This document shows positions 17,472 to 26,181 of a stretch of 55,566 nt of DNA, in pieces. A program made the position numbers and the translations under genes. Origin of the DNA: Eubacterium sp. UBA4343 (lineage in GTDB: Bacteria > Bacillota > Clostridia > Lachnospirales > Lachnospiraceae); contig DGTF01000015.1 of the NCBI GenBank assembly GCA_002394235.1, forward strand, positions 927 through 56,492, given 5' to 3'. Below the pieces are notes generated by a model. It was not told where the DNA came from and made no database searches. It was given only the letters and a program-made list of their open reading frames with translations. Position 1 is the stretch's first letter. Each line of letters starts with the position of its first letter.

Positions 17472-17885
17472 TCAGTAGCCGGTACCACCGTAAGCTGTAT
17501 CTCCGCCGGCATTCTCGGTCCCGGATTCCTGATCTTCCGAGGATGAAGAAGATGACGCAGATGAAGAAGAATCTGAAGAAGCAGATGTGTCGCTGTTTGC
17601 TCCGGCCGTATCCGATTCCCGGAAAATAATCTCTCCGTCCTTGATCAGGCCAAGCTTATCCTTTGCTACCTGCTCCTTGTAAGAATCGCTCTGTATATAT
17701 TCCGACTCGCTGCGGATTTCCTCCGTGCGCTTCTGCTCCTCCTCGTTCTCCTTCTTGAGCTCCTCTATCTGAGTATTGCCCTCGGCAATTCTGCTGCTGA
17801 GCCTGGCACTTCCCGCCATCAGCGCGATCATCAGCGCGACCACTACAGCAATGATACACAACATTGTTTTCTTATTCTGACGCAT
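17472..17885 (-). CDS. divIC: Septum formation initiator family protein (DivIC/FtsB-like)
   Basis: A 137-residue single-pass cell-division protein. A short cytoplasmic N-terminus precedes a transmembrane helix (about residues 8-25) and a coiled coil (about 30-62). The family signature AKDKLGLIKDGEIIF lies near 74-88. The last 45 residues are a Ser/Asp/Gly-rich low-complexity tail not usual in DivIC. It probably acts in the divisome with FtsL/DivIB. The ribosome-binding site is modest (CAGGGGA). Position between rqcP and tilS is conserved in Firmicutes, but here yabP and yabQ are missing from the 280-base space before it. Confidence 0.85.
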   Translation of the reverse strand: MRQNKKTMLCIIAVVVALMIALMAGSARLSSRIAEGNTQIEELKKENEEEQKRTEEIRSESEYIQSDSYKEQVAKDKLGLIKDGEIIFRESDTAGANSDTSASSDSSSSASSSSSSEDQESGTENAGGDTAYGGTGY

Positions 17886-18166
17886 TCCGGTCCCCTGTCA
17901 CAGAAATATATGGTATCCCTTTCGTGCCGCTCTCGCGTCACTTCAGAATGATATCCGCTTTCATCATACCCGCTCCCCTCGAACCGCCAGGCGGTCCGCT
18001 TAACATTCCCTCGCCTGCCTTGCATACCGCAAAACCAGAGATAGTTACCGAAACCGCAGGCAGCCTGTTTAACACTTCCCGCGCCGCCAGTCACCCGCAT
18101 TTCCAGGGAACTTATACGAAGTATAGCAGTCCGTTTTTGAAAAAGCAAGATTTCCCGGGCACGACA

Positions 18167-18406
18167 TCAGACGTACTCATACGTCGACTGTGCGTCCTCC
18201 TTTCGGACGGTCTCCTGGACACTCAGCACCCGCACTGAAACTGTCTTCTCGCCGAAGAGGATGTCGATTCTGTCGCCTGCCTTTACCTCTGCGCTCGCTC
18301 TTGCCGTCTTCCCGTTCAGCAGGACGCGCCCCGCGTCACAGGCTTCATTTGCGACGGTTCTCCGCTTGATCAGTCTCGACACCTTCAGATATTTGTCTAA
18401 TCTCAT
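18167..18406 (-). CDS. rqcP: S4-domain RNA-binding protein RqcP (YabO)
   Basis: A 79-residue protein made of one S4 domain: MRLDKYLKVSRLIKRRTVANEACDAGRVLLNGK is the alpha-L RNA-binding motif. RqcP binds the 50S subunit with RqcH and supports poly-alanine tailing of stalled nascent chains in ribosome-associated quality control. The start has AAAGGA five bases upstream. It follows hup in the same orientation, as in other Firmicutes. Confidence 0.9.
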   Translation of the reverse strand: MRLDKYLKVSRLIKRRTVANEACDAGRVLLNGKTARASAEVKAGDRIDILFGEKTVSVRVLSVQETVRKEDAQSTYEYV

Positions 18407-18500
18407 GGCATTCCTTTCTGTCTTCTGTTATCCGGCTCCGTTTTCAAAGAAACGCAAACTGTATATAAGAGTCATACGGGCACTGCCCGAACGACATGAT

Positions 18501-18535
18501 GGGACTGCTGCATGGATCAGCCATGCTGCAGTCCC
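18501..18535 (-). terminator. Hairpin downstream of hup
   Basis: GGGACTGCTGCATGG (18501-18515) pairs with CCATGCTGCAGTCCC (18521-18535) with one mismatch. There is no strong T tract, so it may also serve as a processing or stability structure between hup and rqcP. Confidence 0.5.
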
Positions 18536-18590
18536 ACCCTGTCTTTTTGTGCCTGTATTACGCTCTACAACCGTTCTTCAGCAGCTGCTG

Positions 18591-18863
18591 TTATTTGATC
18601 ATGTCCTTCAGAGCTTTTCCTGCCTTGAACTTCGGAGATTTGGATGCTGCAATCTCGATGGTCTCACCTGTCTGAGGATTTCTTCCGCTGCGCGCTGCTC
18701 TCTCAGATACTTCGAAAGTTCCAAATCCGACAAGCTGCACCTTATCTCCGTCCTTTAATGCTTCTGCTACAGTATCAATGAATGCGCCAAGAGCTTTCTC
18801 AGAATCCTTTTTCGAAAGTCCCGTTTTCTCGGCGATTGCTGCCACTAATTCGGTTTTGTTCAT
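18591..18863 (-). CDS. hup: HU family DNA-binding protein
   Basis: A 90-residue nucleoid protein that binds and bends DNA as a dimer. [16 protein letters not shown] starts the helical part; GFGTFEV and the arm segment [15 protein letters not shown] are the classical HU signature. The start at 18863 has AGGAGG nine bases upstream; a longer frame reaching 18929 overlaps the promoter and is not real. Confidence 0.96.
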   Translation of the reverse strand: MNKTELVAAIAEKTGLSKKDSEKALGAFIDTVAEALKDGDKVQLVGFGTFEVSERAARSGRNPQTGETIEIAASKSPKFKAGKALKDMIK

Positions 18864-18900
18864 GTAATACTTCCTCCTAAAATTTACAATATATGGTCTT

Positions 18901-18929
18901 TTTATACTATCAGACGCCTGATTTGTCAA
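18901..18929 (-). promoter_or_regulatory. Promoter of hup
   Basis: On the minus strand TTGACA (18924-18929), 17 bases, TATAAA (18901-18906): a near-consensus sigma-A promoter about 38 bases before the start codon. The remaining space from 18930 to 19140 shows nothing recognisable. Confidence 0.85.
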
Positions 18930-19140
18930 GAAAATCCTGGTGTTTCAAGCATCCTCAAGAGTTTACTTTATACCATCCTCTGGCTTCTGACAACCGCCTT
19001 TTTGTTTTTTCCCGATTTGCACAGGATTTTTCCTGCGCACGGATTCGCGATCTCTGTCTGAATTTAAATTTCTCGTCATGATCAGGGCATTTTTTGAAAA
19101 TCGTCTGAACTCACGCCCACTCTCTCACCTGCATTTTCAG

Positions 19141-19204
19141 TACAATAAACCGCCATACGATACATCATGCCACATGCTGTACAAGCTACCGATTGCTCCG
19201 TTCT
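19141..19204. repeat. Repeat family B fragment forming the 3' end of cca
   Basis: An inverted copy of the right end of the family B element (related to TAAACGGCCATACGATACAT and AGCTACGGATTGCTCCG of copy 1). It supplies the cca stop codon (19186-19188) and the last few codons (..EERSNR). Confidence 0.7.
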
Positions 19205-20532
19205 TCGGACGATCCCGTACAGAAGCCGAGAAGAAATTCCCGATTGTTCTTCTCCGGATCATCCAGCACAAGCTCCAGTGCCTTCTGGAGGCAGACGCCG
19301 ATCTCCGGTCCCGTCGGAATTCCTGCGTCGATCAGATCCCTGCCGTTAATCGCCAGGCCTTTCAGATCCACGCACTGATTCTCGCTGATAATCCTCTCTC
19401 CGACCTGAGCCACTCCGATCACACGGCGAAGCTTCTCCTCGCGCTTCCACTCGCTCTGCGCCATCGTATCCGCGTCCTGTACCCTGATGAAGAGCGGGAA
19501 AAGATCCTTCCCTACCTTATTGATAAGATGACGGACCTGCTTCTCATCCGGCTTTACTCTCCAGTCATGATAGATGATGAGCGTCCGCACCTGGCGGATG
19601 GTGTCGTTGTCCATCTTCAGCCGCCGCATGATCTTCACAGCCATGGCAGCACCCTTCTCCCCGTGCCCCTTGAAATGATCAATTCCATTTGCGTCTGTCG
19701 TTCTGCATGCCGGTTTTCCCACGTCATGAAGAAGCATCGTAAAGCGCAGAATTCTGTCGTTCTTCACCTCCGCCATGGAGACGAGGGTATGCTCTCCGAC
19801 ACTGTACATGTGGTGCGGATTGTTCTGCGGCGTTCGCATCATCTCATCAAATTCCGGAAGGATGATCCTCGTGATCCCGGCCTGATAAGCCACCTTCAGA
19901 TACTCCGGGTGATCTGATGTAATCAGCTTCGTAAGCTCCGCGCAGATGCGCTCCGCGCTGATCCTCGCCAGATTCGGAGCCAGCTTTACAATTCCCGCGA
20001 TCGTCTCCGGATCAATCCCGAAATTCAGCTGCGCGGAAAAACGAACCGCACGCAGGATCCGCAGAGCGTCCTCTGAAAAACGTTCCTCCGGGTTTCCTAC
20101 ACAGCGGATGCACCTGCGCTGCAGGTCATCCATTCCTCCGTAGAGATCAATCAGACCCTCTTCCTCATTGTATGCCATCGCGTTGATGGTAAAATCCCGG
20201 CGCTTCAAGTCCTCCGGCAGACTCGCCGTGAAGGTAACATTTTCCGGATGACGGCTGTCCTTATATGTACCGTCAATCCGATAAGTCGTCACCTCATGCG
20301 CTCTGCCGCCCACAAGCACCGTCACCGTTCCATGCTCGATTCCGGTATCCACCGTCTTCACAAAAATCCGCTTCACCTGCTCCGGGAGAGCCGAGGTCGT
20401 GATATCCCAGTCCTCCGGCCTTCTTCCCAGAATGGAATCACGCACACATCCTCCTACGATATAGGCTTCATATCCCTTTGCATGCAGGCTGTCCAGAACC
20501 ATGCGGACAGTCGCCGGTATTCTTATCTTCAT
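19186..20532 (-). CDS. cca: CCA-adding tRNA nucleotidyltransferase with HD domain
   Basis: A 448-residue enzyme that builds or repairs the CCA end of tRNAs, needed here since the tRNA-Leu gene does not encode CCA. The nucleotidyltransferase motif VGGCVRDSILGRRPEDWDI carries the metal-binding Asp pair (about residues 24-42), RRDFTINAMAYN is motif B, and the neck domain follows. An HD domain (FTMLLHDVGKP, about 255-265; HGEKGA and LIIYHD further on) makes it the HD-containing bacterial type. The start has AAAGG upstream. The C-terminal residues are encoded within repeat B. Confidence 0.9.
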   Translation of the reverse strand: MKIRIPATVRMVLDSLHAKGYEAYIVGGCVRDSILGRRPEDWDITTSALPEQVKRIFVKTVDTGIEHGTVTVLVGGRAHEVTTYRIDGTYKDSRHPENVTFTASLPEDLKRRDFTINAMAYNEEEGLIDLYGGMDDLQRRCIRCVGNPEERFSEDALRILRAVRFSAQLNFGIDPETIAGIVKLAPNLARISAERICAELTKLITSDHPEYLKVAYQAGITRIILPEFDEMMRTPQNNPHHMYSVGEHTLVSMAEVKNDRILRFTMLLHDVGKPACRTTDANGIDHFKGHGEKGAAMAVKIMRRLKMDNDTIRQVRTLIIYHDWRVKPDEKQVRHLINKVGKDLFPLFIRVQDADTMAQSEWKREEKLRRVIGVAQVGERIISENQCVDLKGLAINGRDLIDAGIPTGPEIGVCLQKALELVLDDPEKNNREFLLGFCTGSSEERSNR

Positions 20533-20645
20533 ACTACGCAGTACCTTTCCACTCTCACTTCAGCTTTTTCGGAAATTCTCCGTCTGAACTTCTACCATCA
20601 TAATCCGTTTTACAGCCTGATGCAAGCGAAGCGGTACCGTCAGCC

Positions 20646-20674
20646 TTGACAACCATTTCTATTGAGGTTAGAAT
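20646..20674 (+). promoter_or_regulatory. Promoter of proS
   Basis: TTGACA (20646-20651), 17 bases, TAGAAT (20669-20674), about 85 bases upstream of the proS start. The leader is too short for a T-box and shows none. Confidence 0.8.
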
Positions 20675-20757
20675 TTATGCTGATTGCGTTCGCGAAGAAA
20701 CCGCAACCATATTAAGTACCGTTATGTACAGGATCGATAAATAATCAGGAGTTCACT

Positions 20758-22197
20758 ATGGCAAAGGATAAGAAATTAGTAGAGCAAATCACGTCGATGG
20801 AAGACGATTTTGCGCAGTGGTATACCGATGTCTGCGTCAAAGCAGATCTGATCGGATACACCAGCGTAAAGGGCTGCATGGCGATTAAACCCGCCGGCTA
20901 TGCGATCTGGGAAAATATCCAGAATAATCTCGACGCCCGCTTCAAAGCGACCGGCGTTCAGAACGTATATATGCCGATGCTGATCCCGGAAAGCCTTCTC
21001 AACAAGGAGGCGGAGCTTGTAAAAGGCTTCGCTCCGGAGGTCGCGTGGATCACCCAGGGAGGATCCGAGAAGCTGACTGAGCGTCTCTGTGTGCGCCCGA
21101 CTTCCGAGACACTGTTCTGCGATTTTTACGCAAAAGACATCCATTCCCACAGAGATCTTCCAAAATTATACAACCAGTGGTGTTCCGTTCTGCGTTGGGA
21201 GAAGACAACCCGTCCTTTCCTCCGCTCCCGTGAATTCCTGTGGCAGGAGGGTCATACTGCTCACGCAACAGCAGAGGAATCGGAAGAGAGAACCGTTCAG
21301 ATGCTGAACGTCTATGCCGATTTCCTGGAGCAGGATATGGCTATCCCTGTAATTAAGGGACAGAAAACCGAGAAGGAGAAATTTGCAGGCGCAAAGCACA
21401 CTTACACCGTCGAAGCCATGATGCACGACGGAAAGGCCCTTCAGTCCGGCACCAGTCACAACTTTGACGACATTTTCGCAAAGGCTTACGGCGTACAGTT
21501 CACAGACAAGGACAATACCCTCAAGTATGTGCATCAGACCTCCTGGGGCATGACCACCCGTGTCATCGGAGCCATGATTATGGTGCACGGAGACAACAGC
21601 GGTCTCGTTCTGCCTCCTCATATTGCTCCCGTTCAGGTCATGATCATTCCGATCCGCCAGGATGCCGAGGGCGTCATGGACAAGGCGCTTGAAGTAAAAA
21701 CTGCCCTTGCCGCTGCCGGCGTCCGCGTGAATCTTGACGATTCAGAGAAAAGCCCCGGCTGGAAGTTCTCCGAGCAGGAGATGCGCGGCATCCCGATCCG
21801 TATCGAACTCGGGCCGAAGGACATCGAGAAGGGTCAGGCCGTTCTGGTCCGCCGCGACACCCGCGAAAAGACCATTGTCCCGATCGAAGAGATCCCGCAG
21901 CAGGTTCCCGTTCTGCTTGAAACCATTCAGGCTGACATGTTCCGCCGCGCAAAGGAGCACCTGGACACCCATATCTATGACGCGACTGATTATGATACCT
22001 TCTGTAAAACTGTTGCAGAAAAGCCGGGCTTTGTGAGAGCGATGTGGTGCGGTGATGAAGCCTGCGAGAACAAGATCAAGGCAGATACCACTGCAACCTC
22101 CCGCTGCATCCCCTTCAAGCAGATCAGGATCAGCGACCGGTGTGTATGCTGCGGAAAGCCCGCAAAGCACGAAGTTATCTGGGCAAAGGCGTATTAA
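20758..22197 (+). CDS. proS: Prolyl-tRNA synthetase, archaeal/eukaryotic-type
   Basis: A class II aminoacyl-tRNA synthetase of 479 residues. Motif 2 is seen in the [28 protein letters not shown] region (about 143-170) and motif 3 in the [17 protein letters not shown] region. It lacks the editing INS domain of the long bacterial ProRS and ends ..ICAKAY-like (VIWAKAY), marking it as the short ProRS (type 3). The C-terminal zinc-binding segment has CGDEAC and [12 protein letters not shown] lies seven bases before the ATG. It has its own promoter, divergent from cca. Confidence 0.95.
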   Translation: MAKDKKLVEQITSMEDDFAQWYTDVCVKADLIGYTSVKGCMAIKPAGYAIWENIQNNLDARFKATGVQNVYMPMLIPESLLNKEAELVKGFAPEVAWITQGGSEKLTERLCVRPTSETLFCDFYAKDIHSHRDLPKLYNQWCSVLRWEKTTRPFLRSREFLWQEGHTAHATAEESEERTVQMLNVYADFLEQDMAIPVIKGQKTEKEKFAGAKHTYTVEAMMHDGKALQSGTSHNFDDIFAKAYGVQFTDKDNTLKYVHQTSWGMTTRVIGAMIMVHGDNSGLVLPPHIAPVQVMIIPIRQDAEGVMDKALEVKTALAAAGVRVNLDDSEKSPGWKFSEQEMRGIPIRIELGPKDIEKGQAVLVRRDTREKTIVPIEEIPQQVPVLLETIQADMFRRAKEHLDTHIYDATDYDTFCKTVAEKPGFVRAMWCGDEACENKIKADTTATSRCIPFKQIRISDRCVCCGKPAKHEVIWAKAY

Positions 22198-22204
22198 ATA
22201 AGAA

Positions 22205-22294
22205 CTCATACCTGTTGCCTTCGAAATCGCATCCAGGCTCTTTCGCGCGCTTCGCGTGCGTCGAGCCTTTCTGCGTTTTCGAAGAGCTTATACA
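22205..22294. repeat. Repeat family B, inverted copy of the first hairpin
   Basis: The reverse complement of this segment matches 3166-3246 closely, including the CTTCGAAA outer stem, the CGCACGCGAAGCGCGCG core and CAACAGGTATGAG. It lies just after the proS stop. Confidence 0.8.
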
Positions 22295-22323
22295 CTAAAA
22301 AACGCTGAATTTACCGGAGATTT

Positions 22324-22344
22324 CTTGTGAACTTTTTTCACAAG
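22324..22344. promoter_or_regulatory. Palindrome resembling a Rex operator upstream of nrdD
   Basis: CTTGTGAA-N5-TTCACAAG. It resembles the Rex consensus TTGTGA-N6-TCACAA but has one extra central base (N7), so binding is uncertain. It lies just upstream of the predicted nrdD promoter. Confidence 0.4.
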
Positions 22345-22351
22345 TTTCCCC

Positions 22352-22380
22352 TTCACATTCTGCAAGTGTTAGGTTATTAT
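22352..22380 (+). promoter_or_regulatory. Predicted promoter of nrdD
   Basis: TTCACA (22352-22357), 17 bases, TATTAT (22375-22380). The transcription start would fall inside the hairpin described next. Confidence 0.6.
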
Positions 22381-22420
22381 AGTAGGGCACGCAAGATGTT
22401 GTGCCCTACTTTTTGTTTTT
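22381..22420 (+). terminator. Terminator-like palindrome at the nrdD transcription start
   Basis: AGTAGGGCAC (22381-22390) and GTGCCCTACT (22401-22410) form a perfect 10-bp stem followed by TTTTGTTTTT. For transcripts arriving from proS it is a classical terminator. For the predicted nrdD promoter it overlaps the start site, where it could instead be an operator. Confidence 0.7.
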
Positions 22421-22490
22421 AACAAAATATAGTACATTCAAACAGGCAGAGTTCCAGAATCTGTTTTTTCACTACCCAGGGGGATTAGAA

Positions 22491-24725
22491 ATGGAAAAGA
22501 AAGTTACTACAAATGTCATTAAACGAAATGGCGAAGAGGTCACCTTCGACATTACGAAGATCTGCAACGCAATTGCAAAGGCCAACAAGGAAGTCGACAA
22601 GATTCATCAGATGAACCCGTATCAGATCCAGGCGATCGCTGACAATGTCGCAGACCGTGTCAGCCAGTCACCTCACGCGGTCAATGTCGAGGACATCCAG
22701 GACATGGTAGAGACCGGAATCATGGAGATGCGTGGCTTTGAGGTTGCGCAGAAGTATGTCCGCTACCGCTATAAGAGGACGCTCGCGAGAAAATCAAACA
22801 CCACGGACGATGGTATTCTCTCGCTGATCGAGCAGAACAATGAAGAGGTGAAGCAGGAGAATTCCAACAAGAACCCGGTCATCAACTCCACCCAGCGTGA
22901 CTACATGGCCGGAGAGGTCAGCAAGGATCTGACCAAGCGTATTCTCCTTCCTGAGGATATCGTACAGGCCCATGAAGCCGGAATCATTCACTTCCACGAC
23001 TCCGATTACTACGCGCAGAAGGAGCACAACTGCGACCTGATCAACCTGGAGGACATGCTGCAGAACGGCACCGTTATCAGTGAGACTCTGATTGAAAAGC
23101 CCCACAGCTTCTTCACCGCCTGCAATGTCACCACACAGATTGTCGCTCAGGTTGCATCTAACCAGTACGGCGGTCAGTCCTTCACCCTCGCCCACCTTGC
23201 GCCCTTCGTCGACATCAGCCGGCAGAAGATCCGCAAGGAGGTTATCGCCGAGCGTCAGGAGTGCGGAGAGGACATGGATGAGAAGATTATCAACCTCATC
23301 ACGGAGCGCCGCCTTGCGGAAGAAATCAAGAGCGGCATCCAGACCATCCAGTACCAGCTCATCACACTGATGACCTGCAACGGACAGGCTCCCTTCGTAA
23401 CCATGTTCATGTATCTGGATGAGGTTCCGGACGGACAGACGAGAACCGATCTCGCTGCCATCATCCGTGAGGTTCTGGTCCAGAGAATGCAGGGTGTCAA
23501 GAACGAGAAGGGTGTATGGATCACCCCCGCCTTCCCGAAGCTGATCTACGTTCTGGATGAGGACAACATCCATCCCGACTCAAAGTACTACTATCTGACC
23601 GAGCTTGCGGCTAAATGCACCGCTAAGCGCATGGTTCCCGACTACATCTCCGCAAAGAAGATGAAGGAATACAAGAACGGCGATGTATATCCCTGCATGG
23701 GATGCAGAAGCTTCCTCACACCGGACAATGAAAGTGTACCGGAAGGTCTCTGCGACAATGACAACAAGTCCGGATCCAGAAATCACATCGACGGAAAGCA
23801 CAAATACTACGGCCGTTTCAACCAGGGCGTCGTTACCATCAATCTCGTCGATGTGGCCTGCTCCTCCAAGAAGGACATGGACAAGTTCTGGGAGATCCTT
23901 GATGAGAGACTCGAGCTCTGCCACCGCGCTCTCCGCTGCCGCCACGAGAGACTGCTGGGGACACCTTCCGATGTTGCCCCGATCCTCTGGCAGTATGGCG
24001 CGCTCGCGAGACTGAAGAAGGGCGAAACCATCGACAAGCTCCTGTACAACAACTACTCCACCATCAGTCTCGGATATGCTGGTCTCTATGAGATGTGTGT
24101 ATACATGACCGGAAAGAGTCACACCGACCCTGAGGCAAAACCGTTCGCCCTCAAGGTTATGCAGCACCTGAACGATAAGTGCGCCGAGTGGCGTGCCGCG
24201 GAGCACATCAGCTACTCCCTGTACGGAACCCCGATGGAATCCACCACATACAAATTCGCAAAGTGCCTGCAGAAGCGCTTCGGTGTGATAAAGGATGTCA
24301 CCGACCATAACTACATCACGAACAGCTATCATGTCAACGTCCGCGAGAAGATCGATGCCTTCCAGAAGCTTAAGTTCGAGGCCGATTTCCAGAAGCTTTC
24401 CCCGGGCGGGGCCATCAGCTATGTCGAGGTTCCGAACATGCAGGACAATATCCCTGCCGTAATCTCCGTGATGCAGTTTATCTACGACAACATCATGTAC
24501 GCCGAGCTGAACACCAAGAGCGATTACTGCGAGGTCTGCGGTTATGACGGAGAGATCCAGATCAAGGAGGACAAGCACGGAAAACTGATCTGGGTATGCC
24601 CGAACTGCGGAAACACCGATCAGAGCAAGATGTCCGTCGCACGCCGCACCTGCGGATACATCGGAACCCAGTTCTGGAACCAGGGCCGCACACAGGAAAT
24701 CAAGGACAGAGTCCTTCACCTGTAA
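22491..24725 (+). CDS. nrdD: Anaerobic ribonucleoside-triphosphate reductase, large subunit
   Basis: A 744-residue glycyl-radical enzyme that makes dNTPs from NTPs without oxygen. An ATP-cone regulatory domain (about residues 5-95, VIKRNGEEVTFDITKI) is followed by the catalytic barrel. Near the C-terminus a zinc site CEVCGYDG..CPNCG precedes the glycyl-radical loop RRTCGYIGTQFWNQGR. The start at 22491 is chosen because CAGGGGGA lies eight bases upstream; longer frames from 22401 run through the terminator hairpin. The activating enzyme nrdG follows 637 bases downstream, separated by repeats. Confidence 0.97.
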   Translation: MEKKVTTNVIKRNGEEVTFDITKICNAIAKANKEVDKIHQMNPYQIQAIADNVADRVSQSPHAVNVEDIQDMVETGIMEMRGFEVAQKYVRYRYKRTLARKSNTTDDGILSLIEQNNEEVKQENSNKNPVINSTQRDYMAGEVSKDLTKRILLPEDIVQAHEAGIIHFHDSDYYAQKEHNCDLINLEDMLQNGTVISETLIEKPHSFFTACNVTTQIVAQVASNQYGGQSFTLAHLAPFVDISRQKIRKEVIAERQECGEDMDEKIINLITERRLAEEIKSGIQTIQYQLITLMTCNGQAPFVTMFMYLDEVPDGQTRTDLAAIIREVLVQRMQGVKNEKGVWITPAFPKLIYVLDEDNIHPDSKYYYLTELAAKCTAKRMVPDYISAKKMKEYKNGDVYPCMGCRSFLTPDNESVPEGLCDNDNKSGSRNHIDGKHKYYGRFNQGVVTINLVDVACSSKKDMDKFWEILDERLELCHRALRCRHERLLGTPSDVAPILWQYGALARLKKGETIDKLLYNNYSTISLGYAGLYEMCVYMTGKSHTDPEAKPFALKVMQHLNDKCAEWRAAEHISYSLYGTPMESTTYKFAKCLQKRFGVIKDVTDHNYITNSYHVNVREKIDAFQKLKFEADFQKLSPGGAISYVEVPNMQDNIPAVISVMQFIYDNIMYAELNTKSDYCEVCGYDGEIQIKEDKHGKLIWVCPNCGNTDQSKMSVARRTCGYIGTQFWNQGRTQEIKDRVLHL

Positions 24726-24754
24726 TCCGTATTCTGTAATCTGTGTGCTGTCAT

Positions 24755-25010
24755 ATACAGTAAACCCCATACGATACATCGTGCCTCACACTGTATAAGC
24801 TGCGGATTGCTCCGTGCTGCGCACTGTATAAGTCCCCGCGGCACGAAAACTGCTTCGCAGTTTCCGTGATGCTAACAGGTATGCCCCGCAGGCGGGGCTC
24901 CACATATTGTATAAGCTGCGGATTGCTCCGTGCTGCGCACGATATATGTCCCCGCGGCACGAGAGCTGCTTCGCAGCTTCCGTGCCGCTGACAGATATAA
25001 GCTACGAATT
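24755..25010. repeat. Repeat family B, inverted and internally duplicated copy
   Basis: The right half of the family B element (TAAACCCCATACGATACATCG.., TATAAGCTGCGGATTGCTCCG..) occurs in reverse orientation twice, about 117-135 bases apart. Between and after are hairpins such as GCGGCACGagAGCTGC-ttc-GCAGCTtcCGTGCCGC (24954-24989). It separates nrdD from nrdG. Confidence 0.8.
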
Positions 25011-25362
25011 GATTGAGACCGCCACACCAACCACCTTCCATGAATATATGTCTCCCGCATGTGTCTCCGGCAGCATCTACTGCCCGACTCCGTCATCCGG
25101 AACACCAGAGCGGACCAGGCGACACACGGAATCATGGAAGCGGCCGGTGCGGCGGTCACTTTTGCATCACACATCATAAACGCGGGTGATCGCGGGGTGA
25201 TACGGAGTTGCCAGAGCTTGTGCCGGCATGTGACAGTTTCTTTCAGCAGTATTTTTTTTCGTCTGGAAAAATAATACGAAAGTTAATCCGTCAAACAATT
25301 CATCAGGTGTCAAAACTGTTTTTTAAAGAAAATGAACAATTATTTACGAAAGGATTGTGTCT
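25011..25362. other. Intergenic stretch before nrdG with a coding-like fragment
   Basis: No intact gene is seen. A plus-strand frame at 25059-25274 contains a protein-like stretch (HGIMEAAGAAVTFASHIINA) but has no ribosome-binding site and no family I recognise. The last 100 bases are AT-rich and probably contain the nrdG promoter, which I could not define. Confidence 0.35.
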
Positions 25363-25887
25363 ATGAATTACGCGAACATCAAGGAGTTTGATATAGCGGA
25401 CGGCCCTGGCGTCAGAGTCAGTCTCTTTGTCTCCGGCTGCAGACACCACTGCAAAGGCTGTTTTAATTCCATGACCTGGGATTTCAATTATGGAACACCT
25501 TTTACCGAACAAACCACTGAGGAGATTCTTGAGGCACTCAGACCGGATTATATCCAGGGTTTCACGCTGCTTGGCGGCGAGCCTTTTGAGCCGGAGAACC
25601 AGCAGGTTCTTGTCCGGCTTCTGAAGCGCGTCCGCGAGGCATACCCTTCCAAGGACATCTGGTGCTATACCGGCTACACCTATGATGTTGATCTGATGAA
25701 GGGCGGAAAAGTGTACACTGATGTCACGGATGAGATGCTCTCCTACATTGACCTCATCGTCGACGGTGAATTCATTGAAGCGCAGAAGGACGTCACTCTT
25801 CTGTTCCGCGGAAGCCGCAACCAGCGTCTCATCGGCCTGCACGGATACAAGGCTCCTGAGGAACGGAAGCACGATCGTAATAAGTGA
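25363..25887 (+). CDS. nrdG: Anaerobic ribonucleotide reductase activating enzyme
   Basis: A radical-SAM protein of 174 residues that installs the glycyl radical on NrdD. The 4Fe-4S/SAM motif CRHHCKGC (CX3CX2C, about residues 26-33) follows DGPGVRVSLFVSG, and LLGGEPF is the SAM-binding GGE motif. The ATG at 25363 has AAAGGA eight bases upstream; a GTG two codons earlier is less well spaced. A long repeat-filled gap separates it from nrdD, so it may have its own promoter. Confidence 0.95.
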   Translation: MNYANIKEFDIADGPGVRVSLFVSGCRHHCKGCFNSMTWDFNYGTPFTEQTTEEILEALRPDYIQGFTLLGGEPFEPENQQVLVRLLKRVREAYPSKDIWCYTGYTYDVDLMKGGKVYTDVTDEMLSYIDLIVDGEFIEAQKDVTLLFRGSRNQRLIGLHGYKAPEERKHDRNK

Positions 25888-25978
25888 ATTCTTTCTTCCG
25901 CCCTCTCACACCAGCTAAGCCGGACTTTTGGCTAGAAAGGGCTACGTTTTGAAACGGCAGTCTACAATACCAGTGAAA

Positions 25979-26024
25979 ATGCGGATGGTATCTCATGACT
26001 GAAGTCACGAGTGTTCGCCCGCAT
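25979..26024. mobile_element. Possible IS200/IS605-type end remnant (hairpin)
   Basis: A 46-base near-palindrome: ATGCGG / CCGCAT outer arms and an inner CTCATGACT-ga-AGTCACGAG stem. Subterminal hairpins of the form TGACT..AGTCA are familiar at right ends of IS200/IS605 and TnpB elements. No transposase or tnpB gene remains, so this is a tentative relic. The alternative is a plain terminator-like structure after nrdG, but no T tract follows. No gene is seen elsewhere in 25888-26105. Confidence 0.3.
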
Positions 26025-26105
26025 GATCATAAAAGCAGAATTTTTGAATCACATCTGCATTGTAAAAGCAGAAATGTAGAAATGTAAAATTTTTTCAATT
26101 ACCTG

Positions 26106-26157
26106 TTGACAAGAAGGGGTCTTCAGCATATACTATAAACAGTAATCGTTCTCATTA
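26106..26157 (+). promoter_or_regulatory. perR promoter with Fur/PerR-like operator
   Basis: TTGACA (26106-26111), 17 bases, TATACT (26129-26134). Just downstream, TAATCGT-T-CTCATTA (26143-26157) is an AT-rich 7-1-7 inverted repeat of the Fur/PerR-box type with two mismatches. This placement suggests autorepression. Confidence 0.65.
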
Positions 26158-26181
26158 TTATTTTAAAGAAAGGATAAAAGC

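Noticed and set aside
17843..18148. Possible yabP/yabQ remnant between rqcP and divIC
   Set aside because: The frame shows no similarity to YabP or YabQ that I can recognise and overlaps the divIC start.
20540..20757. T-box leader before proS
   Set aside because: A good promoter lies only about 85 bases upstream of the start, and no T-box sequence or specifier stem is visible.
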